Below are positions 47,890 to 59,295 of a stretch of DNA of 64,000 nt, piece after piece. Numbering within the stretch: the stretch's first letter is position 1; every line of letters starts with the position of its first letter. The notes under the pieces were generated by a model that was not told where the DNA came from, ran no database searches, and saw only the letters and a program-made list of their open reading frames with translations. Origin of the DNA: Rosellinia necatrix (lineage: Eukaryota; Ascomycota; Sordariomycetes; Xylariales; Xylariaceae); NCBI GenBank assembly GCA_021209875.1, contig JAGYVD010000003.1, positions 3,906,001 to 3,970,000 on the forward strand, read 5' to 3'. The translations under genes were made by a program, and so were the position numbers.

Positions 47890-50512
47890 ATGCCACCACT
47901 TCGTGTCAAATCGGTAGCCGTCCCTGGCGAGCGGCTCCCTTCTCCGCACCCGGGCGGCCCCGAGCCGGGTGACGTCGCCCTGCCCAACATCGCCCACAAC
48001 GACCCTTTTCGTGATGTTGTCAAGAAGGTATCGTCGTATGTGCTCTCGGTCTCGTTGCTCTCCTGTAAGCATCTGATGCTGGTCGATGTTGATGAATCGC
48101 CCGACCCAGGTATATCACCGAGGTGATTTATATGCCGGCGACCTTCGAACAGCTCCGGACCACCTCCGCCGGAGATGACCTTCACAGCCTCGTTGAGTAC
48201 CTGAGCCTTGAGGTATCGAATCCTGCCATTGTCAATGCTTTGTTGTGAGTCCTCTTCTCTTTGCGTCGGGTGCCGCCGGCTTCTAGGGGCCTTCTTGGCG
48301 GGCGAGCGACCCGCAACATGCTTAGGTATACACGCACTGCCGGTACAGAGACGGTCCCATCGTGCACAGTCACCACATAGAACTAATTTGGTGACGGAAC
48401 AGGGCCCTGAGGTGGCATTATGGCGCTATTAATGATGGCAGGGGATTGAGTGATGCTCGAGCGAATGCTTGTGAGATCGTTGCATGGAGATTTTTGACCC
48501 GGTTGTCTGAACGTGAAGTCGTTGACTTTTGCCTCTACGAGATCCCAGACCCCTGTGATAGAGATGATACGTCGACGGACGAGGAACGCGTGGTTTTGGG
48601 TGAAGACGATGAGCGGGCCGCACTCTTGGGAGGGACTCGCACCTCATCTGAATCTTCCCATCGGCCAGATCACCTAAGTGATGCCAGACGCGGCCCTATA
48701 AGGCGTTCCCAGCTGTACGAATCCGTCTCGAAGCTGACCATGAGCCGTCATGCTACGGATGTGGGGGAAACCGAGGCCGACCCCACGGCCCCGTTCATTC
48801 ACCTCAATGCTTTGGAGATTGCTGCCGTCGCAGATGCTAAACGCTTCCTGAGCCAACATATAGTACAGAAGATCATCACCGGTATCTGGAACGGTGATAT
48901 CATCTTCTGGGATCGGCTTTCCGCCAGCTCCAGGAAAAGGCCCTGTTTCTATAATCATAATACCGCTGACCCTTTTTCGCGCCTTCGCGTCCCCAAGTAC
49001 CTCAAAGCATATGAAGTCGCCTTCTTCTGTGGCTTTCTTTTGCTATATTACAGCGTCCTAATCCAACAGAATCGCTACGCCGTCACCCCTGTAGAGATTC
49101 TATTATACATATGGCTCGCGGCTTTCTTGTACGATGAAGTGAGCGAATATATAGACGCTGGTTCAATATTTTATGCGGCCGATGTCTGGAATATATTTGA
49201 TATGGCCATGATCGCAATCGGCATCGTCTATTTCGTCCTAAGTAAGACATACGTGATACTTTAGTCCTGAGGATTCCTCAGGCTTAACCGGATACCGACT
49301 GACGTGTGCTTGCAGGGTGTATTGGTTTATATAGAAAAGACTACGTGCTAGTAGACATCGCTTTCGATGTCCTCGCCCTCGAAGCACTATTTATGGTTCC
49401 GAGAGTCTTCTCTATTCTCAGTCTTTCGCCGTACTGGGGAACACTGATCCCCTGCCTCAGGGCGATGGGCACGGATTTCTTAAAATTCATGGTGCTCGGT
49501 AAGTCGCATTTATGCAGCAATAATCCCCGGTTCTAGTTCCACTCATATCTCGAGCGTTCTGCAACGCCAAGAGGAAATCCATAACGCTTTCATAACGTAA
49601 CATTTACTAATATATGTGCGTGTTGAAGTGGTTGTGTTGTACCTCGGCTTTCTGACAACATTCTCGCTCGTTGGGAGAGAGTCGTTCTCCTTCCCACACA
49701 TGGCTATGATTGTCAGCAAGATCTTTTTCGGTGCTAGCTTTGTCGGCTTTGATGTTATGCATCAGATCGATCCAGTGTTCGGTAAGATAGAGCGCGCTAC
49801 CTGCCCTCACCGGCCTTGGCTAACCCGGAAACCGCAGGCCCTCCACTCATGTTTATATTCGTAACACTGTCATCTATCCTACTCATGGGTTCATTGACCG
49901 GCATGCTCAGCAATAGCTTCAGTCGAGTCATTACCCATGCTAGGGAAGAATATCTCTATGTCTATTCAGTATATGTGCTAGAAGCGTCGACTAGCAATAG
50001 GCTCACGCACTTTTACCGTATGTGATACTCTGCGGTGCCTCTCTAATATCTCGCGCTAATCTAGTATTGTGCCAGCCCCCTTCAACCTTCTGGCACTCGT
50101 CATCTTTCGCCCACTGCGTTTATTCGCGTCCGGCGACACACTTCGCCACGGACGTATTGTACTCCTACGGGCGACGCATGCCCCGATCGTAGCCTTGATC
50201 CAGGCGTATGAATGGATCGCTAGTAAAGTTGGTTCAGGTAATGCCGACGGCTTGCACGGGCCCCAAGAGGATTACACAAAGCGCCCAGTTGTTCCACACC
50301 CAAATAGACCTCACCGTATGCCTTCGCCACGATCGAATAGTGCAGACATGGTTCACAAATTGAGGCGGCCAAACCATGCAGATGATTATGCGGCCAATGC
50401 ACCAACGGATGTCGAAGTTCGCATCGCAGATTTATCGGCCAAGATCGATCGTTTAACGGCGTTGGTGGTTGCCCTTCAGCCTCCTGGATCAGCAACGTCT
50501 GTTTGCACCTAA
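47890..50512 (+). CDS. YVC1: TRP-like vacuolar cation channel (YVC1 family)
   Basis: Seven exons (47890-48035, 48110-48244, 48403-49241, 49316-49498, 49629-49781, 49838-50017, 50076-50512) give 690 residues with every phase closing. Key choices: the GTATGT donor at 48036 gives V-S-S-Y-I-T-E-V, and the GCCAG acceptor at 50075 gives T-H-F-Y-P-P-F-N-L-L. The N-terminal 290 residues are cytosolic and include A-L-R-W-H-Y-G-A-I-N-D. Membrane helices follow from Y-E-V-A-F-F-C-G-F-L-L through D-V-W-N-I-F-D-M-A-M, D-I-A-F-D-V-L-A-L-E-A-L-F, F-M-V-L-V-V-V-L-Y-L-G-F and P-L-M-F-I-F-V-T-L, with a pore-like S-K-I-F-F-G-A-S-F-V-G-F-D between the last two. The tail ends in a short coiled coil (V-R-I-A-D-L-S-A-K-I-D-R-L). 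In yeast, Yvc1 releases vacuolar calcium on osmotic shock. Fungal paralogues may sit in other membranes. Confidence 0.92.
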
Positions 50513-50985
50513 TGTTATCGCATGCCTAAGTGAGAATATGCTGCTGGCAGTGTAAGCCAGCTTCATCATTCTCCTTTTTGAGCACACCTAAGCATTGTTT
50601 CCCCCGATTGATGGTGAGATCCATCACAAACATTCATGTCCCCGAATCCAAAGCATCATGGCCGGTTAGTGATAGAGAAGCATTTTTTTTTTCTCGGCGA
50701 ATTGTAGAAGTGGGAATTGTTCTTATCTATACAATTTTTGCATCAGGGGAGTACGGGTTTTCCCAATTGCTGGGTCAAGTAGAGCAGGCGTAGCGGCCGC
50801 TGGTATCCGAACACCACCCCGTCGGATATGGGACCGACCACGCAATTGTTAGTCATAGATGGGACACCTTAAATACACAATCATTTGAGCAAGTTTCGGG
50901 CAGCTCAACACTAAATATTTCATAGTCTTTGATATTGTTGTACCCGAGTCATTAGGCTCGTTTAACTGTTTGTTACCTCGTTATC
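50513..50985. other. Intergenic spacer
   Basis: The region is 0.5 kb between the channel and the PhzF-family gene, on the same strand. It has a T8 run near 50685 and no gene. Confidence 0.5.
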
Positions 50986-52145
50986 ATGGATCTCCCCCTT
51001 CACAACCCTCGATGTCTTCACGACGAAGCAACTTGAAGGCAACCCCCTCGCCATCGTTGGGGTTCCGCCATCGCTGCGAGATCGTCTCACGCAATCCATG
51101 AAGCAGAAGATCGCGCAGGAATTCAATCTTTCCGAGACGGTATTCTTTCACGATGGTAAGGTTACCGGTTTATCTTTTGTTTTTTCTCTCCTCTCTCCCC
51201 TCTCCCCTTTCTATATCACATACACGCACATAAATACCTAACCTTGGCCGGCGGGGGGTGGGGGGGAAACTACAGATACGAGTAAATCGGGCCCAGAAGC
51301 GCGCGAGGTGGACATCTTCACCATCGAGCGCGAGCTCCCCTTCGCGGGACACCCGACGATCGGCACGGCCGTCTTCGTGCGCCACCACCTCGGCGGCGCC
51401 GGAAAGGAGGTGCGGACGCTGATCACGAAGGCCGGGCCGATCGGGATCGAGGAGGCACCGGCGTCGTCGGGGCCGTCGTCGGGGTCCTCCCCCCACAGCA
51501 GCAGGAGCAGCAGCAGCAGCCGCGGGGGTCCGAGCCGAGATCCCGCACAACGTGCACCTGCACGCGAAGACGCTGCGCGACGTGCTGCCGGCGACGGCGG
51601 CGGACGACGCGGCGGCGGCGGCCGGCCTGCACCCGAACGCGGCGATCCGGGCGGCGGAGCTCGACGCCCCGCTGTTCAGCATCGTCCGGGGCATGACGTT
51701 CGCGCTGGTGCCGCTGCCGTCCCTCGAGCTGCTGGCCGAGGTGCGCGTGCTGCGCCTCGACTTCGAGGGCCTGGCCGCCGAGCTCCTCGACGACGGCTGG
51801 CGCGAGGGCCTCGCCGCCCGGTACTATTACGTCGACGTCGCCGCGGCCGGAGGACAGGAGGCGGAGGAGGGCGCCAGGTCCCTGCGCACGCGCATGGTCG
51901 AGCTCGGCTTCGAGGACCCGGCCACGGGCAGCGCGGCCACGGCGCTCGCGTCGTACCTCACGCTCACGCAGGAGAGGAAGGACACTAAGTTCCGGGTCAC
52001 GCAGGGCGTGGAGATGGGGCGGAAGAGCGATATTAGCGTCGAGACGACGGTCAGGGGGGGCGAGGGGGATGTCGCGCTTGATAAGGTGTATCTTGGTGGT
52101 ACTGCCGTTGTGGTTATGCAGGGGACTTTGAGAGTCGGCTACTAA
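50986..52145 (+). CDS. PhzF-family epimerase/isomerase-like protein, frame broken twice
   Basis: Exons 50986-51155 and 51276-52145, with a GTAAGG...TACAG intron splitting an Asp codon, carry a PhzF-family protein of about 345 residues if two single-base excesses are ignored. The first is a C5 run (50994-50998) after M-D-L: downstream the frame reads T-T-L-D-V-F-T-T-K, but the ATG frame stops within 20 codons. The second lies in the Ser/Ala linker between about 51450 and 51530, most simply the C6 run at 51489-51494. Conserved features are intact: the catalytic Glu in N-L-S-E-T-V-F-F, F-A-G-H-P-T-I-G, A-E-I-P-H-N-V and D-P-A-T-G-S-A-A. The fold is the duplicated PhzF barrel of diaminopimelate-epimerase type; substrates of fungal members are mostly unknown. 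It is either a gene damaged by assembly errors (favoured) or a young pseudogene. Confidence 0.8.
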
Positions 52146-52897
52146 GTCTGCTGTTGGTAGCATGTATCTTACCCAGTAGTGGTAGATGGTAGATGGATTT
52201 TGTTTCCGTAGCACCGAATGTCAAGTTGGCCATCTCTTCGCAAGAGAATTGTATCGGCCATGTTGTGGTGGTCTTTCTCTACGAGTGAGAGCGAGCGAGA
52301 GCGTGGACGTGTCAGTAATTCAGCGAGTCTTTCCATATTCTTGGTAATGGATGTGAATAATTTCGAGTAAATCTGACCGGTCACAGAGTAGAAAAATATG
52401 TAAAGTGTTAAGAGCGATGATAGTATTATTTTCAACTGCCTAACGCCTTGGTCCAACTAACTTAAACAGTAGTTCTAATGCTATGCAAACTCCCAATGCT
52501 AGTCCAATTCTATGCCAAATGAAAGGAGAACATGAATAGTACCAGTATATGTCCCTCACTAATAGCTCTCCCCCCTCTCTCTCCCTTCTTTATAAAGCAC
52601 CTCCCACAACACATCACCGTGTTGTCGTCGATAGAACAGGACTCATGCAATGGGTATCACATATAATTTCTCCTCCCCCTCCATCAACCACCCAAACCGA
52701 AGAGTGCAAAATCACCCCTTGTTTTTGAAAGGCCTTCACACACAAAAAAAAAAAAACTCCAAGCGCCAGAATGCCGTCCCAAATATTTCCCAAAGAGAAC
52801 TTTCACAGATTAATCCTTCCCTTTTCCTCCTGGCCGGCTGCTCGCGAAAAGAGCGTCCGACACCGAGCCAGTGGCAAAAAAAAAAAATAAGCCCCGA
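52146..52897. other. Convergent intergenic region
   Basis: The shared 3' region of the PhzF-like gene and the poly-His protein gene. It has two A-rich runs (about 52742-52756 and 52876-52887) and no gene. Confidence 0.5.
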
Positions 52898-53779
52898 TCA
52901 CTCGTAGAAGCGCTCGCTCCACTCGTACTCGATGCCGTCGAGCGGCGTCGGCCACCAGGTCATCAGCGGGCCCTCGATATGCGAGACGTGCCTCGCGCCA
53001 TCGCGATCCCTCGCCGCCGCACGCGCCTTCCCAGCAGCGGCGAGACCGCCCTCGCGCTCGCGCTCGCGCAGCATCTCCTCCCCGCGCCGCAGCTCCCACT
53101 GCATGGCCTCGCGGGCCCAGTCGTGCTCGGCGGTCTCGAGCGGCTCGGGCCACCAGCTCATCAGCGGGCCGGCGATGGCGCCGACGTGTACCGACGCCGG
53201 GAGGGCTTCGTCGCCGCCGCCGCCTCCCCTCTTCTTCGCGATAGTGGTGGTGGTGGTGGTGGTGGTGGCGGTAGTGGACATGAGATCCGGCGCGTGCCAG
53301 TCCTCGTCTTGACGGCCCAGGAAGATCGGGAAGGCGAGGTCGTCGTCGGCCAGGGCGTTGCGCCGGCCCTTGCGCCGGTACGCCTCGAGGTCCGCGTCCG
53401 AGCAGGTCGAGAGGGGCGGCGTCAGGAGCGCGCCCGCGTCGGAGGTGTCGGAGCCCGAACACGACTCGCAGTCGCTCAGTGCCGGCGTGTTGTTGAAGTC
53501 CATGTCGTCCGCCACCGTGTTGATGAGGACCGTGCCGGCGTCGTCGGCGGGGTGAACGAACGGGCCGGCCTCGTGGGCGTGGTGATGATGATGATGGTGG
53601 TGGTGATGGTGATGGCGCTGGTTGTTGTCGACGTAGAGCAAGTGCGATAGGTCGTCCTCGTTGTAGATGGCGACTTGAGGACCGCCCGCCGGCCGCGGAG
53701 GCGATGCCATGGCAGGCCGGGGCTTGGGCACAGTGACCTGGGAGGTCAAGGACTCGAGCTGGAAGATATCACCTTGCAT
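52898..53779 (-). CDS. Orphan protein with poly-His run and duplicated GPLM-WWP motif
   Basis: A single 293-residue frame from the ATG at 53779, strongly GC-rich at third codon positions, which supports coding. Residues about 56-67 are twelve histidines in a row. A Ser/Asp/Cys-rich acidic part follows (S-D-C-E-S-C-S-G-S-D-T-S-D), then a Thr run and a Gly run. The striking feature is a motif present twice near the C-terminus: GPLMSWWPEPLETAEHDW at about 203-220 and GPLMTWWPTPLDGIEYEW at about 269-286, separated by a charged helix-like stretch rich in E-R. The motif is not one I can name. No signal peptide or membrane helix is seen, so a cytosolic or nuclear protein is likely. Function unknown. 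Confidence 0.68.
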   Translation of the reverse strand: MQGDIFQLESLTSQVTVPKPRPAMASPPRPAGGPQVAIYNEDDLSHLLYVDNNQRHHHHHHHHHHHHAHEAGPFVHPADDAGTVLINTVADDMDFNNTPALSDCESCSGSDTSDAGALLTPPLSTCSDADLEAYRRKGRRNALADDDLAFPIFLGRQDEDWHAPDLMSTTATTTTTTTTIAKKRGGGGGDEALPASVHVGAIAGPLMSWWPEPLETAEHDWAREAMQWELRRGEEMLREREREGGLAAAGKARAAARDRDGARHVSHIEGPLMTWWPTPLDGIEYEWSERFYE

Positions 53780-55394
53780 TTGTTTGGTTGGTGTGTATTG
53801 GTGAATTGGTGTATTGGTTGGTTGGTTAGTTAGTTTCTTGACTGATTGGTCAATAGGATGGATAGCTTTTGTGTAGCTGGTTATAGATTGGAATGTCTGA
53901 GTTGATTGTCACGATGTTGATATACTCTGATGATGGGACTGGGATTATATTGTCTCAAGAGCCCAGCATGACCCGAATTATATACACGCCCATTGTCTCA
54001 TCTCGTAAGGTTTCATATGCCCACACTTGCTGACGGTAACTAAGGAGAGGGAGAAAAAAAAAAAAAAAACTGTTCTTCCGTCAACTGATGATGTGCTGGT
54101 TGGTCGGTTGCGATCTGGCATGGCCTCGATCGGACAGTGCCCCGTGCCATGCTCCCGTGTCATATTCTCATATTATCCTAAGATGGTAAAGTAGACGCCT
54201 ACGGCCCAAAGGATGCCCACAGCAATGAAAAAAAAACCTGAAGAAGAGTGCAGTTTGACTCAGTAGTGGCGTGTTGTGTGGTCTTATTGCCAAGCCAAGG
54301 CCAAATGGGAGTCGGCGCTCGTACGATCGGAATGGGCCGCTTGAATTGCCTGTGGCTGGCGGACCTCCCGCGTTCTCCCGCGTTCTCCCGACCAGCGCCG
54401 CTGGGTCGGATCTACCGATCTCCTACCAGAAGAGAACCAGCTGGCACCCATGCGTTTCATTTACCATATTTGCTGCAAGACGTCATTGTATTTTGTCTGT
54501 AACCCTGCGCAACTTGGCTGACACCTACCATGTATCACGTAGCATCTCGTTATCACGTCGTCGCTCGCCGCCGATTATAATTCTCAGATATAGTGTGTAG
54601 ATGTTGGCACATTTCCATCCGTCCGAACGCGTGGGTTTGCACGTATGCACTTCGATGAGGGAACGAGGCAGGGGAGGCGGAGCGGGAAACGGGAAGCGGG
54701 AAACGGGAGGGAGAGGGAAGGAAAAGGGAAACTATAAGCTCAAAGGAGTTCGTAATTAATTTCTGAGCCGGTAAATATTGTGTGTTCCTCAATAAACAGG
54801 TCGGATCTCGTGAAGCAGCCGACGCCTCTGCGGTATTAAACGTTTGGTTGGCAGGCTGGTTTACTTTCGTTACATCGAATTGAATTTCGTGCATTATCAG
54901 TCCCTACAATACGCTCATTTTCGTGCAATAAACTGTATTAACTGGCACAGGTCGTAGTCCCAAGCTTGTGCACTCAATCTCGAGATGGTCCATGCGACAC
55001 TTTTGCCAAGGATAGAGCCTCCTAGGGCTACCGATGTCTATCGCAACTAGTCAATGCGGCATAGTTAACGCCATATGCTATCATTGTTTCGCTTGTGCTA
55101 GGCACATTTGGTTAACCGACCTGCTCAGTTAAGGGGCCTAATCCTGTAAGTGGGCATATGGAAATGTACTACTCATCGCTTAGAATAACTTGAAGTGCAC
55201 CATACCTAGTGTCTCTAGGTTCGGACCATAGCCGACATGATGGTAACCCTACTAGGAACTTGCATCATCGGGGACAGGCGGTGCTGGCGTGGGCCCCGGC
55301 TAACCACTTATCAAGTCGCATAGGTTATTCATCGTGGCGGGTTGACTATGAACCGTGGCACGTATTATATTTTGAATGTAGGAGGGGGATTACA
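53780..55394. other. Intergenic, 1.6 kb
   Basis: Upstream region of the poly-His gene and 3' region of RAD4. It contains TTGGT-type short repeats near 53785-53835, an A14 run near 54056, GGGAAAC/GGGAAGC short repeats near 54688-54720, and no supportable gene. Confidence 0.5.
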
Positions 55395-57515
55395 TTAACT
55401 ATCACCATCAGACGGGTTGAAATCCTCGTCATCCTCGTCTCTATCTTCGTCTGACAGGGCATCCCGGTTCCTTCTCGTCCGTCGCCGGTTCGACCGGAGC
55501 GGCTTCGACTTGGACTTTGGGGCGGCCTTTTTTGATGTTTCGGTAGCGATATCTGCCAACTCAGTCCCGACCCCTAAGTTTAATTCGGCATCCGAAGTGG
55601 CATCATGTAACCGCGTAGGTAGGGCACGGCCATGATACTCTACTTGGAAGGGGTCCTCACCCTCGTCGTCATCGGAGGGGTTCGGTACAGCAAAAAAGCT
55701 TGACGTCTGACGAGGCTCTTTTTTCTCAGGTTCTTCCTCCTCATACCCTTCGGGAAGGAAGCCACCTCCCATATCTTCTTCGTTCATGTTGGCCTCGGGG
55801 TTGTCCTGACCTTCGCCTCCATGACCTAAGACATCCATAGATTCATCAAGGTGCCCGTATTCTTGTCGTATCCGGTCTGCGATGCGTAACCCCATAAGAA
55901 ATCTTCGCCATGTGCTTAACGCGGCCTTTCTACGTTTTTCATCTTCCTTTCTCGCTCGCTCGGCCTCGTCTTTCTCAAGCTCTTCTATCAGACGATCGTA
56001 GTGTTCTTGTGCGATAACGACTCCTTGAATTACGGGTACAGCCATCCGATGGCCAAATTCGAACCCGACAACAGCTTCTGCGAAATCGATTTCAAGTCGC
56101 TTGCACACACGTACAGCCCCTCGATATGGCACATGTACAGCACCTATTTCGATTAGAGGTGGATGGCGGATCACTCGGGGGAGAAACATACCTTCTGGGC
56201 ACATATGCTCAGCAAACATATCGATATTTCTATAACGCCTTAGTAATATGTTATGATATGGGGCGAATTGTACAAACCCATATTCGTTCTTGGGGATGAT
56301 TCCATCCTTGATAGGGTCAGGAATAATCCAGTCGGTCTGGTCAAAACTGTAAAGTGGCTGTAAAACCTTTTGGCCTGTTGCAGCCTCAGCCTCAGCTATT
56401 TCTCTGCGTCGATTAGTCGTTGCTGCTCGGTATGGCGCGTGTTTCAATGGTTGAGCACCGTCAATAGGAGCGCGGCCTTGTTTGTGCCACGTCTCAGCAC
56501 TCTTCACAGACACGACATCTTTCCGGAGGTATACATCTTCCTCTACCTTGCTGCCTTTACCTTTATTGCGGAACACCTTGACGGGGGCAGCATCGGGAAG
56601 CAAGGCTTCCTCCCTCTTCAAATGTCGCTGCAAAACATATTCTTTTGATGTTTTGTAGTATTGCAGTGTCTCCTCCCCTTCCTTGACCTCTTTCTTTTCT
56701 GGCTGAATAGGTTTCAAATCGGTTGATTCCTCCCATTCGTCGGCTTCTGTGACGGGGTGGCTCTTGTCACCTCTAGCATAACCTCGCATAATTGATTTAA
56801 ACCAATTGAATTCATTGTATCGTCGTATTTTCCCATGTTTGTTGTATATGGGAATCTTTTGTTCCGGCATTCGAACCCCTTTCGTCTTACCCGGAAATAT
56901 TTGCTTTCTTAAGTAGCGGACAGTCACATCCTTTGCGGTGCCGTCCTGCGAGAATGCAACACAGTATGCTATGATTTGCTTCGCTTTGTCCGCCTTGCCA
57001 CCTCGTGGCTCGAGGGATTCAATCAAGTCGCGATTCGTGCCAATTATGCACTTGACGATTGGATCAACAGTAATATACTTATTTGTGACTGGCGAGAGAA
57101 TTTCAGTCCAATAGTGAGGGAACTCTAGGTCCTTATCATAGAGCTTCGACTTGGGCTGTTTTAGAAGAGCGTCCTCTGTTGCATCCGCTATAGATGAACT
57201 ATCCTCGCTCTCATCTAGAAGTTCGGCATACTCGTCAGAATCGTCAAGATCTATCTTGAGGGCTTCGCTGTCGGATTTCTTCCTTTGGCGCCTGGCTGGT
57301 CTAACAGGTGCCCCCCTTTTCTTGGCCACTTTCGTTTTTGCTGCACGCTCGCTTGTTTTCTTGCCATTTGCCTGCTTCTCTATTTCGTCATCTGCGTCCT
57401 CCATTTTGCTCCAACTAAAACCTAAAGATTGAACATTTGCAATCACTATAACAAGGGAGGTTAGCGAGCGCAGGAGTCTAGCAGGAATGGGAGCTGTTTA
57501 ACGTAATGATAATTA

Positions 57516-57551
<36 letters not shown>

Positions 57552-58678
57552 TGGTTTCCAAGAACTTACTGCGTGCCTCAAGCCCAAGTGCCCGTAAAAG
57601 TGCCGTGAAAAGTTGCGCTCCAATATCTCGACTACCAACACAGTCCCGGGCCAGCTGCCGGAATTTGTCAATATTTTCAACTCGTTCCCCAAACCGTTCT
57701 GTATCATGTTCTTCCTTTTCAAATGCGGCTCTCAATTTGCCAAGTCTCCTCGCGTTCATGTAGCCCCATTTACGCAGTCCTGGGGCAGTACTACGAAATC
57801 TCTGCTTCCACCAAGCTATCAAGGATTTCATCAGTCTGAAAAGAGGGTCGCCCTGGCTCATATCTGGGACGCCCTTTTCAAGGCGATCGGCTGCTTCGCT
57901 CCAATCTCTGCTGGGCCGTGAAAGCTCTTCCTTTCCTTTCCCCTTCCCCTTCCCCTTGCCTTTTGTGTTCTTTTTTGTACTTGTTTCACGGCGGTGGGGG
58001 TATTCCGGGATTTCCAACCCACTATTACGCTTCCAACGGTCGACTTCTTCCCACATCCTGGCAGGCAAGTGGGATAGCAATATAGCGTGAACTTCCTGAT
58101 CGCACAGCCACGAATTCCGTACCGCGTTGTGCCACAGGAGAAACTGAACATGAATGCAATGAGTTGCAATGCGAATCGCTTTCTCTCTCTTTGAGGGCCC
58201 TTTCTTCCCAAGCTCACTGGCCAGTGGCAATATTCGGTTATCTTGGTAGAGGGTCAGCTCCAGGTCACCCTGCTCCTCCTCGGGCTCGGGCTCGTGATGA
58301 TGATGATGATGATGATGCTGCTGTTTGTGAGATGGAACATCTTCAAATTCTACATCCTCGTCATCGTCGGAACCATCAACACCTTGTCCGGTTTTCTGAT
58401 GCTCAGCCGTGGGCACATCCTCGAATTGGGCATCTGATAATGAGCTGAGGGAAGTGCTGTCATCTCCGTCCTCCTGCATTTGCTGCAATGCCGCTCTCGT
58501 TTTTTTCAGCCGAGCCCTTTTTGGACCCGGAATCCAAATCATCCCATAACGTCGATTTCCTGGCCGGCAGATTTACTACGGGAGTAGTTTCATTGTTCGC
58601 CTTCCTCGGCCGTTTCGCAATGTGTCCCTCATCGCCATTCGATGGTAGTAGCCTTTTGCGCGGCACATGCGGAGGCAT
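55395..58678 (-). CDS. RAD4: DNA damage recognition protein Rad4/XPC
   Basis: Three exons: 58678-57570, 57445-56278 and 56229-55395, about 1036 residues. The 124-bp first intron holds a long GA repeat; the second is only 48 bp, is a multiple of three and has no stop, so it can be misread as coding, but removing it restores N-E-Y-G-N-I-D-M-F-A-E-H-M. Exon 1 needs one base fewer: the start M-P-P-H-V-P-R-K-R-L-L is in one frame and the rest (A-L-Q-Q-M-Q-E-D onward) in the next, with an A7 run (T7 at 58500-58506) at the change. A transglutaminase-like region (about 100-490) precedes the three BHD domains, which include E-Y-V-L-Q-R-H-L-K-R-E-E-A-L and V-H-V-P-Y-R-G-A-V-R-V-C-K. Rad4 with Rad23 finds helix-distorting lesions and starts nucleotide excision repair. 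An acidic tail ends the protein. Confidence 0.9.
57513..57550. repeat. GA/CT dinucleotide microsatellite in a RAD4 intron
   Basis: About 14 GA units in a row on the plus strand, read as a CT tract near the donor side of the first RAD4 intron. Confidence 0.9.
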
Positions 58679-59295
58679 TTTCAAATGAAATCAACACAAG
58701 GATTAGCAGCTATAATACGGGGGGGGGGCATGTTCTGCACTGTCCTGAGCATCTGGATATGACTCCGCGCTTTCAAACATCATATACGTGAATTCCAATG
58801 CGTCATGGAAACGCGAAAGCCCGTGATTTCGGAATCTGGTCTTAATTGCTTCTAAAACAGGGTTAGTGGCTAACTACCTACCTAACCTGGTATCCAAGAT
58901 ACATACTGGGTAACTAGGTACTTAGTTAAAATTAAAAGGCGGCTGAGAGGTACATCACCTTTAGTGTGCCTCTTGCCGGGGCTGAAGACCCAGCGGCCTG
59001 TTTGTACCCGCGAACCCGCCAAGGGACGGTGGGGTTAGGGGACGCCTCAGCTGCACAGAGCCTGCTGACCCCTCCACCGACGTAAGTAAGAAGTACGTAC
59101 CAGCTGCTTCCAGCTTATTCCTCAGCCTTTTTACCTACCTAAGTAATCACCATATCAAACCTTCGCCACCTTGCAACCACAAGGTTGAGCTTGCGTGTCG
59201 AGCAACTGCCTGCCACTCGCTCACTACCTTACTCATTCAGACCATCCTTTTGCCCCGATAAATAAGGTGCGCCGGCACGCGCATATCCATGCACC
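58679..59295. other. Divergent promoter region of RAD4 and the AN1 gene
   Basis: This 0.6 kb gap has TAGG/CCTA pieces near 58870-58925 and 59135, a G9 run near 58720-58728, and C/T-rich DNA before the AN1 gene. No gene is supported. Confidence 0.5.

Noticed and set aside
51423..52214. A 263-codon minus frame antisense to the PhzF-like gene
   Set aside because: Low-complexity Arg/Leu/His-rich translation typical of the antisense of GC-rich coding DNA; the PhzF motifs are on the plus strand.
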